DNA from: Roseofilum acuticapitatum BLCC-M154
Lineage (GTDB): Bacteria; Cyanobacteriota; Cyanobacteriia; Cyanobacteriales; Desertifilaceae
Direction: 5' to 3'
NCBI RefSeq assembly: GCF_030068475.1
Contig: NZ_JAQOSP010000041.1
Location: forward strand, 62,001-126,000
DNA length: 64,000 nucleotides
Each line of letters opens with the position of its first letter. The stretch's first letter is position 1. Below are positions 40,686-50,914 of the stretch, piece by piece. A model generated the notes under the pieces. The model saw only the letters and a program-made list of their open reading frames with translations, was not told where the DNA came from and did not search any database. The position numbers and the translations under genes were made by a program.

Positions 40686-43600
40686 TTACCCTTCTCCTGG
40701 GCTATCAATGGGTAGGGAAAAAGAAAACCGACTCCCTTGGTTTAACTGACTTTCTACCCAAATCCTGCCCCCATGTTGTTCGACGATACTGCGGCAGATG
40801 GCTAGACCTAAACCCGTGCCTCCCTTGCGACGGGAGTCGGAGGCATCCACTTGATGGAAGCGCTCAAAAATGGACTCTAATTTATCTTCTGGAATACCCC
40901 GGCCACGATCTTCAATGCTAAAGGTGAGATGGGAAGCAGAACTCACCCTGACCATTAACTTTACGGGATCTCCAGGATCGGAAAACTTAATCGCATTACT
41001 TAACAAATTGGTCAGCACTTGTAACATACGGTCTATATCCGCATAAAACTCTACGCCTGAAGTCTGTTCCGAGACCACAAGGGTTACTCCGGCGCGGCTG
41101 GCCATCACCTGCATTTGCTCTACTGCAAGAAGCAATAATTCGTTGACGGCGATCGCCTGTTTTTGTAAACGGATTTTACCGGACTCTAGGCGCTCTAATT
41201 CCAGAATATCATTGACTAATCGCACTAAACGTTCCGCACTATCAGCCGCAATATCGATTACATGCTTTCCTTTGGGCGAACTGGGATTGACCAAGCCACT
41301 CGATAATAAATTTAAGCCTCCATGAATGGAAGTTAAAGGGGTGCGAAGTTCATGGCTGACTACAGAAATAAACTCATCTTTCATCCGCTCAATGGCGTAG
41401 CGTTCTGTAATATCTTCACCAATACTCATTGTACCGATCGCCTCACCCTGGGCATTCTGTAACTGAGTGCTATTCCAGGCAATCATTTTCTCTTCTCCCG
41501 ACTGGGTAAGTAAGGTTTGTTGATAATGGGGATTGCCTTCAGGAGTCAGAAGCGCTTGCAGGATACGACGGACTTTGGTGTAAGCATGGGCGGGAATGAG
41601 AGTATCAAACCAGTTTTTACCGATGATTTCGGAGGCTTGATAACCGGTTAACTCCAGAAAAAAGGGATTGACATATTCGATGGTTCCCTGACAATCTAGC
41701 CCTACGACTAACAACCGTACATTTTCCAATAGTGTCCGCCACCGGCGCTCGGCTTCCTCTAAAATAGCCTTACTTTGTTTTTGATCGGTAATATCCTGCA
41801 TCACCACCATACCGGCAAAGATCTGGCCCTGCTCATTTTTCAAGGGATTGGCGCGATAGTGATAAATTCGTTCTTGGTAAGTAATTTCTGTGGTGACAGT
41901 CTGGCCTACTAAGGCAGCATGATAGATAAACTCTGTACTTTCGAGCAGCTCAGGGGGGAGAACCTGGGCAATGAGTTGCCCTTCTAGGTTTTCTGCCTCA
42001 AGTCCCATGGCGGCTAATCCTACACCATCGGCAATGGTATAGCGAAATTGGCGATCGAAGAGGAAAACGGCCCCTTGGGGAAAGTTCTGGACAAGGGTGC
42101 GATATTGTTGATGGGAATTTCGCAATTGGGCTTCTGTTTGTTGTCTTTGTTCGAGTTCAACTCTCAGCCGTAGATTGGCTGAAGCGAGTTCAGTGGTTCT
42201 TTGAGCGACTCGGACTTCTAGATGTTCGTTGGTGCGTCTGAGGAGTTCTTCTGTTTCTTTGCGGGTGGTAATATCTTTGGCAATTCCTGCCCGTCGATAG
42301 ATTTGGCCGTTAGCATCGACAATGGGAAATCCTCGATCCCAAATCCAGCGAATTGAGCCATTGGGTTGTTCGATCCGATATTCGAGATCGAAGGTATGAG
42401 AGGATTGGAGAGCAGTGATTATTCTGGGGCGATCGCTCGGATGTATGGCTTCTACAAAAGACTGGGGGCGCTGATACAAGCTCTCTTGAGTGCGTCCCCA
42501 AATTTTTTCATAGGCAGGACTGACATAGAGGACTTCTTGTTGATTGCCGCTCGTCATCCAGAAGACATCATCGATATTTTCGGCCAATTGGCGAAATTTT
42601 TCTTCGCTTTCTGCATGGGCATGATGGGTTTTCAGGGCAATAATCCCATAGGTGACATCTTCACTCAATTCAGATAAAAGTTGAATTTCAGAGGCATCAA
42701 AGGCATCGGCTTGACTGGAGTAGAGGTTAAGGACGGCAAATACACCTTGGTCAGTCTTTAGGGGGAGAGCGATGGAGGAGCGATAACCCCGTTGTTCGGC
42801 TTCTTGTCGCCAAGGGGTATAGAGGGGGTTGGTGAGGATGTTTTGGAAGGCACAGGGCCCCGCAGTGCGAACTGCGGTTCCTGTGGGGCCTCGGCCCAGT
42901 TGGGTATCGGCCCAAGTAAGCTGGATCTGGTCGAGATAACCGCGATCGTACCCGGCTTTGGCGATGGGGGTGATGCTTTTCTGGGGGTCTTGTTGGACAT
43001 AGCCGATCCAAGCGAGGCGATATCCACCCACGTTCACCAGGATCTCGCAGATGCGATGGAGGAGGTCGGTTTCCGTGGTGGAAAGGAGGATGATGTTTCG
43101 CATGGCTGAGGCGATCGCCTGGTTACAGTTGCTGAGGGTATGCAGGGCGCGGTTGAGGCGATGAAGTTCGGCTTCATGGAGGATGCGATCGCTGATATCG
43201 GTGTAGTGTTCGATGCGTCCACCGGCGTATAAACCGGATTGGATGGGTTGGCTCAGGTGTTCTAACCATCGTTCTGGATGGGTTTCATGGGCGAGGATAT
43301 GGCATTCAAAGTTTTCGATATAGGTGTTATTGTCGTAGGTGGCCAGGACGGTATCATGAAACCGTTGGGGGTTGGCGAACAGGTATTGAATGCGATCGCG
43401 AATCAGGTCTCGTTTATCCCGACCGATAATCTCTTCTCGCTTGATGCCAAAAAACTTTTCTAGGGTTTCATTGACCCACACGACCTTAAATTCGCCGTCG
43501 AGAATGAAAATACCAACGGCAGATTTATCGAGTACATCATTGGTGAGGGAACTATAGCGGGCTTCACTTTCTCTCAGGGCTGCTTCTGCTTGTTTGCGAT

Positions 43601-45632
43601 CGCTAATATCCGTGTGCGAACCCACCATTCTTAGCACATTCCCCCCTTCATCCCAGAGCGCTTGTCCCCGGTCTAAAATCCATTTATAAGTTCCATCTTT
43701 GCACTGTAATCGATGCTCATTCATATAGAATGGAGTTTCTTGATTAAAATGCTTCCGAATGGCTCGCACAGCCCAGGGTAAATCATCCGGATGGACTCGT
43801 TTCGTCCATTCATCTAGGTTATCAGCAATTTCCCGATCGCCATAGCCTAGCATTTCTTTCCATCTTGGGGAAAAAAAGACTTCATTGGTTTGTACATTCC
43901 AATCCCATATTCCATCATGATTGCCTTGAATAGCCAGTTGCCAACGTTCTTCACTCTGCCGAAGCGACTCTTCCACTTGCTTGCGATCGCTAATGTCAAT
44001 CACTTGCGAAATTAGATGTAAAGGATGTCCCTTATCATCATAAATTAAGGAGACTTTCAAAAGAGTATAAACAATTTCTTTGTCTTTATTGATCAATCTT
44101 TTTTCTAAGGTGTAATCATTAATGGTACGATCGATAAGTTGACGACAAAAATCTTGCTCAACATGCAGATCGTCAGGATGAACAAAGTAACGACTCGGTA
44201 ATTGCTTAAACTCAGCAAAACTATATCCTAAAAGATGCAAATAGGCTTCATTGACTTGGACAACTGTACCATCTAAATTATTTAAAATCATCCCAATAGG
44301 CGACTGTTCAAATGTGATCCGAAAATGGGCTTCACTTTCGCGCAGAGCCGTTTCTGCCTTGTGGCGATCGCTCACATCCTGTACCAAAGAAAGAATCGAT
44401 AACACATTCCCTTCTTCATCCCGCAGAACAGAGTGATACCATTCACAATAAATAACTGTTCCTTCTTTAGTCAAATTCCGATAGCTAGAAATTTGTCGAT
44501 CCTGACTGCCATCAATCAGGTTAAAAACAGATTGCTTAAACTCTTCGAGATCTGGTGCAAAAACAAAGGAAAATTGAGACCAATGTTGACCTTGTACCTC
44601 CGCAAAACTCCAGCCTAAAATATGCTCGGCTTGCCTAGACCATTGACTTACCCGAAATTCTTGATTCCACTCAATAACGGCTAGGGGAGAATTTTCAAAA
44701 TGGAACGTCAGTTTTTGGGCAACCAGACGTAATTTTTCCAGAATAGCAGATTGGGTAATCGCAATTCCGGCTTGATTACTTAACTGCTCAATTAAATCAA
44801 TTTCCCAAGATTGCCATTTGCGGGGATGGGCACATTGGTGAAGAATAATAAATCCCCAGAGTTGATCTTGACTAATAATCGGAATGACCAAATTGGCTTG
44901 AACTTGAAAATATTCTAAAAAATCTCGATAACAAGAATCTTGATTGAGGCTTTCAATTTGGTTTAATTGACCAATACGGCCTTGAAGATATTGGGAGGTA
45001 TAGGATTGCAAGCAGGGGTCATAAATTTTCTGTCCCAATAAAGACAGCCATCCCGGAGCAACGGATTCTTGAATCACCAGAGCCGAGCCATCGGTTTGCA
45101 GTTGTAAAATTAAAGTACGGTCAGTGTGGAGTAATTTACAAAGTTCAGTGGTGGTTGCTTCTAAGATGTCGGCTAAATCTAAAGACTGGCGAATTTTGAG
45201 CGTGATTTCTGCTAGAAGGGAAGGAAGACTCGCCGGTGCAGAGAGGAAAGTCTGGGGACAAGAAACCCACAGAATCGTATTTTCAGCGTAAGGGTAAATT
45301 TGTGCTTGAAAAGAGCGCGTCAGTTGGTTGCTATGGGTTAATTGATATTCAAAGGATTGGGAAGTTTGAGTGAAGATCGCCTCCTGCATCAGGCGAAACA
45401 CACAATCTCTGGATAATTCTTGTATGGTTAGTTCTATCCAATGACTCTGTATATTCGTAGGAATTACCTTAATCTCGTGGCGATCGAGATCGATGATGAG
45501 CATGAGGTGTTCCATAACAGCCAAAGCCTTATGAATTTCCCGATCAGTAGCCAATTGAGTCTTAAACCGCTCTGAGCATGGGTTGCGGTTTGTCTCTTCT
45601 ATAGAATTGCATCGATAATTTGAAAACACCAT
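40686..45632 (-). CDS. Giant multi-PAS/GAF sensor histidine kinase
   Basis: The 1,648-residue cytoplasmic protein has, in order: an N-terminal region (1-130), GAF 1 (about 140-295), PAS 1 (about 310-420), PAS 2 (425-550), PAS 3 with PAC (555-680), PAS 4 (685-815), GAF 2 (about 820-1000), PAS 5 (1015-1135), a coiled coil, PAS 6 (1170-1280), PAS 7 (1285-1405), HisKA with the His near 1425 (EFISVVSHELRTPLTS), and HATPase ([13 protein letters not shown]). There is no membrane segment or receiver. It lies between a REC-HPt regulator (80 bp upstream) and a CheY-like receiver (3 bp downstream). The ligands are unknown. Confidence 0.93.
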   Translation of the reverse strand: MVFSNYRCNSIEETNRNPCSERFKTQLATDREIHKALAVMEHLMLIIDLDRHEIKVIPTNIQSHWIELTIQELSRDCVFRLMQEAIFTQTSQSFEYQLTHSNQLTRSFQAQIYPYAENTILWVSCPQTFLSAPASLPSLLAEITLKIRQSLDLADILEATTTELCKLLHTDRTLILQLQTDGSALVIQESVAPGWLSLLGQKIYDPCLQSYTSQYLQGRIGQLNQIESLNQDSCYRDFLEYFQVQANLVIPIISQDQLWGFIILHQCAHPRKWQSWEIDLIEQLSNQAGIAITQSAILEKLRLVAQKLTFHFENSPLAVIEWNQEFRVSQWSRQAEHILGWSFAEVQGQHWSQFSFVFAPDLEEFKQSVFNLIDGSQDRQISSYRNLTKEGTVIYCEWYHSVLRDEEGNVLSILSLVQDVSDRHKAETALRESEAHFRITFEQSPIGMILNNLDGTVVQVNEAYLHLLGYSFAEFKQLPSRYFVHPDDLHVEQDFCRQLIDRTINDYTLEKRLINKDKEIVYTLLKVSLIYDDKGHPLHLISQVIDISDRKQVEESLRQSEERWQLAIQGNHDGIWDWNVQTNEVFFSPRWKEMLGYGDREIADNLDEWTKRVHPDDLPWAVRAIRKHFNQETPFYMNEHRLQCKDGTYKWILDRGQALWDEGGNVLRMVGSHTDISDRKQAEAALRESEARYSSLTNDVLDKSAVGIFILDGEFKVVWVNETLEKFFGIKREEIIGRDKRDLIRDRIQYLFANPQRFHDTVLATYDNNTYIENFECHILAHETHPERWLEHLSQPIQSGLYAGGRIEHYTDISDRILHEAELHRLNRALHTLSNCNQAIASAMRNIILLSTTETDLLHRICEILVNVGGYRLAWIGYVQQDPQKSITPIAKAGYDRGYLDQIQLTWADTQLGRGPTGTAVRTAGPCAFQNILTNPLYTPWRQEAEQRGYRSSIALPLKTDQGVFAVLNLYSSQADAFDASEIQLLSELSEDVTYGIIALKTHHAHAESEEKFRQLAENIDDVFWMTSGNQQEVLYVSPAYEKIWGRTQESLYQRPQSFVEAIHPSDRPRIITALQSSHTFDLEYRIEQPNGSIRWIWDRGFPIVDANGQIYRRAGIAKDITTRKETEELLRRTNEHLEVRVAQRTTELASANLRLRVELEQRQQTEAQLRNSHQQYRTLVQNFPQGAVFLFDRQFRYTIADGVGLAAMGLEAENLEGQLIAQVLPPELLESTEFIYHAALVGQTVTTEITYQERIYHYRANPLKNEQGQIFAGMVVMQDITDQKQSKAILEEAERRWRTLLENVRLLVVGLDCQGTIEYVNPFFLELTGYQASEIIGKNWFDTLIPAHAYTKVRRILQALLTPEGNPHYQQTLLTQSGEEKMIAWNSTQLQNAQGEAIGTMSIGEDITERYAIERMKDEFISVVSHELRTPLTSIHGGLNLLSSGLVNPSSPKGKHVIDIAADSAERLVRLVNDILELERLESGKIRLQKQAIAVNELLLLAVEQMQVMASRAGVTLVVSEQTSGVEFYADIDRMLQVLTNLLSNAIKFSDPGDPVKLMVRVSSASHLTFSIEDRGRGIPEDKLESIFERFHQVDASDSRRKGGTGLGLAICRSIVEQHGGRIWVESQLNQGSRFSFSLPIDSPGEG

Positions 45633-45712
45633 ATCCGATCGCCTGATAAGGATTATCTCTGTTTGGTTCCATGAACCAGAATCCCTTTATTCTATCTCTG
45701 CTCACTCCTAAA

Positions 45713-47548
45713 TTAGTCCCTAGGTAAATAGCGCTGAACTAAAGAAGGTTGCTTCGATCGACGCTCCAAACGGTTGAGAATGCGGGCGATTAACTCCGGT
45801 TCTACGATCGGTTTTTGGATATAATCATCAGCTCCAGCCAAAAAAACTTGCTGAATGGTTTGGGAATCTCGATGACTCGATAGAAACAACACCGGAAGCG
45901 CCATCCATTGGGGATCGTTTCGTAGCACTTGACATAGTTCAATACCCGTGACTTCAGGCATTTCAATATCCAGGAGGACTAAATCCGGTTGGGTGTCTTG
46001 CAGAGTTTGCCAAAACTCTTGGGGATGGTTGAGCAGGGTGATTTGAAACCCCCAAGGTTTGAGGATTTGTTGCAAATAAGCTAAAAGTTGGGCATCATCA
46101 TCCACAATCAGCAGTTGGGGAGATTGGGTTCGATCTCCCCTTAAAAAGGGACGCAAGGAGGCGATCGCTTCTTGAGCTGAAATGGGTTTTTGGACAAACC
46201 CTTGTCCTCCCGCTCTAGCCACCGCTACCCGGTCATTTAAGGTATTTTGTTCTGCTAAAACCACCACTGGTATGGGGGGTTCAACACTACTGAGGAGCGA
46301 AATCCATTCTAAAACTTGTGTTTGAGCTGTTTTAGGTAAGGATAACTCTATGAGGATGAGATCGGGTGGCTGCTGTTCTACTTGCTCTTTTCCCCCGGAT
46401 AAAGTAGAGACCACAACCGGCTTAAGATGAGCGCGAATCGCTTGCTCTTTCAAGGATTCAGCCAAAATGGGATCGGGTTCTATAATCAGAATTTGAGGTA
46501 AAGTAATAGGTTCTGGGGCAAGCAAAGCAGGTTTAGAAGTCGTATTCTGGGTTAGACCTTGATGCAATTCCTTCATGTGAGGCGCTACAGTTTCTAGCAG
46601 TGTTGCTTGATCTGAAGCGGTTTTCAGGGTGTTCTCAATTTGCCGTGCCACTTCTGAAAGATGATTGAGACCAAAACTACCCAGGGAACCCGCCAGGGTA
46701 TGCGCTTCTCGAATCGCATCCTGGAGGCAATCGGGATTCAGTAAACCCGTAGGTAGATCATCTAGGGTGGTTTGGATCGATTTTAGGCGATCGGCATATT
46801 GATGCTGATACCGTTCCCAAATCGGCAAAAACGCAGGCGGAATATCCGAATTTTGGGTTTCAGGAAGCTCTTGAGCTAAAGCCTTAAGACGATACCCTAA
46901 ACCATAGACGGTCTCAATTAAATCATTATCACTACCCGCTTTTTTCAGTTTTTGGCGCAAGCTTTTGATGTGGGTGCGTACCGCATTTTCGGAAGGTGGG
47001 TCATCAAAAGACCATAAATGATCCAGAATGGCACTTTGGCTAAAAATACGTTGAGGATGACGTAGAAACAGCTCTAGCAGCTCATATTCTTTAGCCGTCA
47101 GTTTCAACAGGTTTCGATCGTAAGTCACTTCACATTTACTCGGATCGAGATGCAACTTTCCCCAGCTTAGAGTCGGCAGTCGCGTATCATTACCCCGACG
47201 CAAAAGGGCGCGAATGCGGGCCAAAAGTTCTGGTAAATCAAAGGGTTTGGTTAGGTAATCATCCGCTCCTGCATCTAACCCGATAACCTTTTGGGTACTA
47301 GAGTCTTCCGCCGTCATTAGCAGAATTGGAGTGCGATCGCCCTTTTTTCGTCGCTTCTGACAAAACTCAATCCCATTGAGTTCCGGCAATCCCACATCCA
47401 GTAAAATTAAATCATAGATAATCCCTTCCGCCAGTTGCCAACCCAAATGGCCATCAAAAGCCACATCTACTAAGTAATGGTGCATTGTCAGTTCATTTTT
47501 TAACAGTTCAGCCAAGGCCTCATCATCTTCAACCAATAAAATTTTCAT
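45713..47548 (-). CDS. OmpR-type regulator with HPt and two extra receivers
   Basis: From the ATG at 47548 (an in-frame extension to 47626 is rejected) the protein has 611 residues. Order: REC 1 (1-120, Asp in LILLDVGLPELNG), winged-helix DNA-binding domain (about 125-225, ending ETVYGLGYRLK), HPt (about 255-340, His in REAHTLAGSLGS), REC 2 (about 345-465) and REC 3 (about 485-600, Asp in LVLLDIEMPEVTG). In REC 2 the acceptor position is Glu (LILIELSLPK) and the Thr is Ala (VVVLAEQ), so it cannot take phosphate normally. It is probably a phosphorelay hub as well as a transcription factor. Confidence 0.92.
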   Translation of the reverse strand: MKILLVEDDEALAELLKNELTMHHYLVDVAFDGHLGWQLAEGIIYDLILLDVGLPELNGIEFCQKRRKKGDRTPILLMTAEDSSTQKVIGLDAGADDYLTKPFDLPELLARIRALLRRGNDTRLPTLSWGKLHLDPSKCEVTYDRNLLKLTAKEYELLELFLRHPQRIFSQSAILDHLWSFDDPPSENAVRTHIKSLRQKLKKAGSDNDLIETVYGLGYRLKALAQELPETQNSDIPPAFLPIWERYQHQYADRLKSIQTTLDDLPTGLLNPDCLQDAIREAHTLAGSLGSFGLNHLSEVARQIENTLKTASDQATLLETVAPHMKELHQGLTQNTTSKPALLAPEPITLPQILIIEPDPILAESLKEQAIRAHLKPVVVSTLSGGKEQVEQQPPDLILIELSLPKTAQTQVLEWISLLSSVEPPIPVVVLAEQNTLNDRVAVARAGGQGFVQKPISAQEAIASLRPFLRGDRTQSPQLLIVDDDAQLLAYLQQILKPWGFQITLLNHPQEFWQTLQDTQPDLVLLDIEMPEVTGIELCQVLRNDPQWMALPVLFLSSHRDSQTIQQVFLAGADDYIQKPIVEPELIARILNRLERRSKQPSLVQRYLPRD

Positions 47549-47749
47549 CACCCACTCTTCTCTGCGATCGTCTATTATGGCTGTTGTAACGTGGGAGACG
47601 TTTCTTGGCAATAGGCAGAGATACAAAAATCACCGTTTCATTGGGAATTAAAGATTAAATTTTGCCCAACTTGAACCCACAGATTGAAATAAAGGGTTTA
47701 AAGTAGAACATTAGATCTAGAAGTATTGACTTCAAACTATGGGGGACTA

Positions 47750-50700
47750 ATGAATTACAAACGACGCTGGTATCATCTATCCTTACAAACTGTTTTTATT
47801 ATTCCTTTTCTCGTGGAGATCTTAGTAATTGTTGGATTAATCGGCTATTTTTCTTATTATAATAGCCAAAAATCAGTTCAAAAAATTGCCTATCAATTGC
47901 TAAATGAAAAAAGCGATCGTATCCAAGAAAAAGTTCATCATTTTTTAGACGTTCCTGAAACGATCCTGCAAAACCATCAAGCTCTGGTTAATAATAGTTT
48001 TCTGAACCTGCAAGATTTGGATGCATGGGTTCCTTATTTTTGGACTCAATCTCAATATTATCAATCTTATTTTATTAGTTCTATGCAGGTGGCTAATTTG
48101 CAAGGGGAATATCGAGCTTCAGGAACCAGTCACGATAGTCAAGGCAGAATCCGACAAGGTATTGCAGTTTCCACAAAAGAAAATAACTTTAGGATGGATG
48201 TTTATTATCATTTAGAAGATTTTTTATTGGATAATTCTCCCAATGAATTTAGAGGATATTTTTCAGCTAAAGATCGCCCTTGGTTTAAAGATGCTATGGA
48301 CGAAAAAAAGATGGTATGGACAGATATTTATTTTCGATTTATTGACAACCAGACATTGGCTATTAGTTTGTCCGCTCCAATCTTTAGCCTTGATGGTAAT
48401 GAAATTGAAGGTGTAAGTGCGATTTTGTTAGACTTAAATTATATTAATAAATTCCTGAAATCTCTTAAAATTGGTAAAACAGGTCAAGCTTTTATTGTTG
48501 ACCAATCAGGGCAATTAGTTGCTACCTCTTTACATGAAGACTTGGTAATCCAAGAAAACGGGGAATTGTCCAGGGTGACGGCAGTTCAAAGCCAAAATAT
48601 TATCACCAAAACGATTGCTAAACAGCTTGAATCAAAAATAATAAATTCAGCCAATCATCAAGAATTAAATATCTATCCTATAACAATCAATCAAGAAAAA
48701 TATTTTGTCAACAAATTGTTTTTTTCTTATGAAAACGATCTCAATTGGTGGGTTATAATCGTGATTCCAGAATCTGATTTCATGGACGAAATCAATCAAA
48801 ATACTCAAAACACGATTAAGCTTTGTCTTTTAGCTTTAGTTGGAGCCATTGCCATTGGTACACTTACTGCTCGTTGGGTGACCCAACCCTTAGTTAATTT
48901 GAATAACTATACTCAAAGAATTGCCCAAGGGGATTGGTCAACTCACTTGACTATAGATCGCAAAGATGAAATTGGAGAATTATCCCAATCTTTTAACACT
49001 ATGGTTAAAAAAGTCAAAACATACTTGACTCAAGTTAAAGAAAATGAACAACGTCTTCAACAATTCTTAGAATCCATTCCTTTAGGAATTGCCATTCATA
49101 ATCTAGATGGGACAATTTATTATATGAATCAAAAAGGTCGTCAACTTTTAGGGATTGTTTCCGATGAACAAACCCAGTATAGTTTTTCCCAAATGAATCA
49201 ATACTACCAAATCTATCAAGACCATAATGATAGACTCTATCCCATGGAAGAATTGCCCATTTCTAAAGCTCTTTTAGGACATAAAGTCTATCTTGACGAC
49301 TTGGTTATTAAACAGTTTGATAAACCTTTATATTATGAAGTTTGGGCGACTCCTATTTACGATCGACATGGAGAAATTATTTATGCGATTGCCATCTTTC
49401 AAGATATTACCCAGCGCAAGCAAACTGATTCTATTCTACGTGACTACAATCAACATTTGGAAACAGAAGTTAAACAGAGAACTGAACAACTTTATCAAGC
49501 CAAAGAAGTCGCCGAAGTTGCTAACAAAACGAAAAGCTTGTTTTTGGCTAATATGAGTCATGAACTCCGCTCTCCCCTGAATGCTATTTTAGGTTTTTCT
49601 AACCTCATGCTACGTTCAGAACATCTCAGCGCTGAACAAGAAGAAAATCTCCAGATTATTCATCAAAGTGGGGAATATCTCCTCAGCCTGATTAATAATG
49701 TTCTGGATTTATCCAAAGTGGAAGCTGGAAAAGTAAGTTTGAATGTGAAAAACTTTAATTTATATAACCTACTAAAAGAGGTTGAACAAAGTTTTCAAAA
49801 TAAAGTCACTAATCAACTCTTGCAATTTAGGATGAGTTACACGCCCAGGGTATCTGAATATATTTGTACTGACAAAATTAAATTACGTCAAATTTTAACC
49901 AACCTCTTAAGTAACGCTTTTAAGTTTACTGAAACTGGATCTATACAGGTCACTATCGATCAACAAAATTATGCCGAAGTCGCTCGACTAGAGTTTACCG
50001 TATCGGATACTGGACAAGGAATTGCACCTGAAGAATTGCCCCAATTATTCCAACCTTTTCATCAAACCCAATCGGGAAAAAAGGCTAAAGAAGGTACAGG
50101 TCTAGGCTTATCTATTAGTAAAAAATTTATTGACTTGATGGCAGGAGAGATTAGAGTGGAGAGTGAAGTTGGAAAGGGAACAACCTTTTTCTTTACCATT
50201 GAAGTGACACCCATTGCTGCCGATCAAATAACTGATTTAAAAGCTCCTCCTAGAGTTGTCGGATTGCAAGCAGGTCAACCCAATTATCGAATTTTAGTGG
50301 TTGACGATTGCCCCACAAATTGTAAATTATTAATGAAGTTTTTGCAACCGGTCGGATTTTATGTAGAAACTGCTCATAATGGGGAACGGGCTATCGAAAT
50401 TTGGCAGCAATGGCAACCGGATTTAATTTGGATGGATATGAGAATGCCGGTGATGAATGGCTATGAAGCGGTTAAGCGAATTAGGGAGCAAGAGGGAGAG
50501 CAAAAAACGATTATTATTGCCCTGACTGCAAGTATTGTGGAAGAGGAAAAAGTTTTAAGTTTATCTGCTGGATGTAATGATGTGGTATCTAAGCCTTTTG
50601 AGGAAGATCTAATTTTCCAAACGATCGCTAAACATTTAGATGTACGCTATATTTATAAACAAGAAAATCAGGATCGGCGATCGCCCACTACTCCCCACCC

Positions 50701-50914
50701 ACTCACCCCAGAAGATTTACGCCATCTCTCCCCCCAATGGCGACAAGATATGGGCCAAGCAGCCATCGAACTCGATGACCAGAAGGTGTTACGCTTGATT
50801 AAGGATATTCAAGCAACCGATCCAGAAATTGCCCATACCCTCACCCAGTTTATCAATGACTTTCGTTTCGATCGCATCAGTCAGTTGGTGTGTCTGTCTT
50901 CCAAAAGCGCTTAA
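47750..50914 (+). CDS. CACHE-HAMP-PAS hybrid histidine kinase
   Basis: From the ATG at 47750 (TTG at 47726 rejected) the protein has 1,054 residues: TM 1 (about 13-35), a double-CACHE periplasmic sensor (about 40-345), TM 2 (about 355-378, LLALVGAIAIGTLTARW), HAMP (380-430), PAS (435-570), coiled coil, HisKA (His in [17 protein letters not shown], about 610), HATPase (GTGLGLSISKKF), a C-terminal receiver (Asp in LIWMDMRMPVMNG) and a 60-residue tail. It senses an outside ligand. It is divergent from the REC-HPt regulator, 201 bp apart, so a phosphorelay between them is plausible. AT-richer codon use than its neighbours is noticeable. Confidence 0.92.
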   Translation: MNYKRRWYHLSLQTVFIIPFLVEILVIVGLIGYFSYYNSQKSVQKIAYQLLNEKSDRIQEKVHHFLDVPETILQNHQALVNNSFLNLQDLDAWVPYFWTQSQYYQSYFISSMQVANLQGEYRASGTSHDSQGRIRQGIAVSTKENNFRMDVYYHLEDFLLDNSPNEFRGYFSAKDRPWFKDAMDEKKMVWTDIYFRFIDNQTLAISLSAPIFSLDGNEIEGVSAILLDLNYINKFLKSLKIGKTGQAFIVDQSGQLVATSLHEDLVIQENGELSRVTAVQSQNIITKTIAKQLESKIINSANHQELNIYPITINQEKYFVNKLFFSYENDLNWWVIIVIPESDFMDEINQNTQNTIKLCLLALVGAIAIGTLTARWVTQPLVNLNNYTQRIAQGDWSTHLTIDRKDEIGELSQSFNTMVKKVKTYLTQVKENEQRLQQFLESIPLGIAIHNLDGTIYYMNQKGRQLLGIVSDEQTQYSFSQMNQYYQIYQDHNDRLYPMEELPISKALLGHKVYLDDLVIKQFDKPLYYEVWATPIYDRHGEIIYAIAIFQDITQRKQTDSILRDYNQHLETEVKQRTEQLYQAKEVAEVANKTKSLFLANMSHELRSPLNAILGFSNLMLRSEHLSAEQEENLQIIHQSGEYLLSLINNVLDLSKVEAGKVSLNVKNFNLYNLLKEVEQSFQNKVTNQLLQFRMSYTPRVSEYICTDKIKLRQILTNLLSNAFKFTETGSIQVTIDQQNYAEVARLEFTVSDTGQGIAPEELPQLFQPFHQTQSGKKAKEGTGLGLSISKKFIDLMAGEIRVESEVGKGTTFFFTIEVTPIAADQITDLKAPPRVVGLQAGQPNYRILVVDDCPTNCKLLMKFLQPVGFYVETAHNGERAIEIWQQWQPDLIWMDMRMPVMNGYEAVKRIREQEGEQKTIIIALTASIVEEEKVLSLSAGCNDVVSKPFEEDLIFQTIAKHLDVRYIYKQENQDRRSPTTPHPLTPEDLRHLSPQWRQDMGQAAIELDDQKVLRLIKDIQATDPEIAHTLTQFINDFRFDRISQLVCLSSKSA

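Noticed and set aside
42751-43109. Several overlapping frames inside the giant kinase gene
   Set aside because: They are shadows of the GAF 2 coding region; composition is biased and no motif is visible.
47549-47626. 26-residue extension of the REC-HPt regulator
   Set aside because: Receivers of this type start with MKILLVEDDE; the extra residues have no family similarity.
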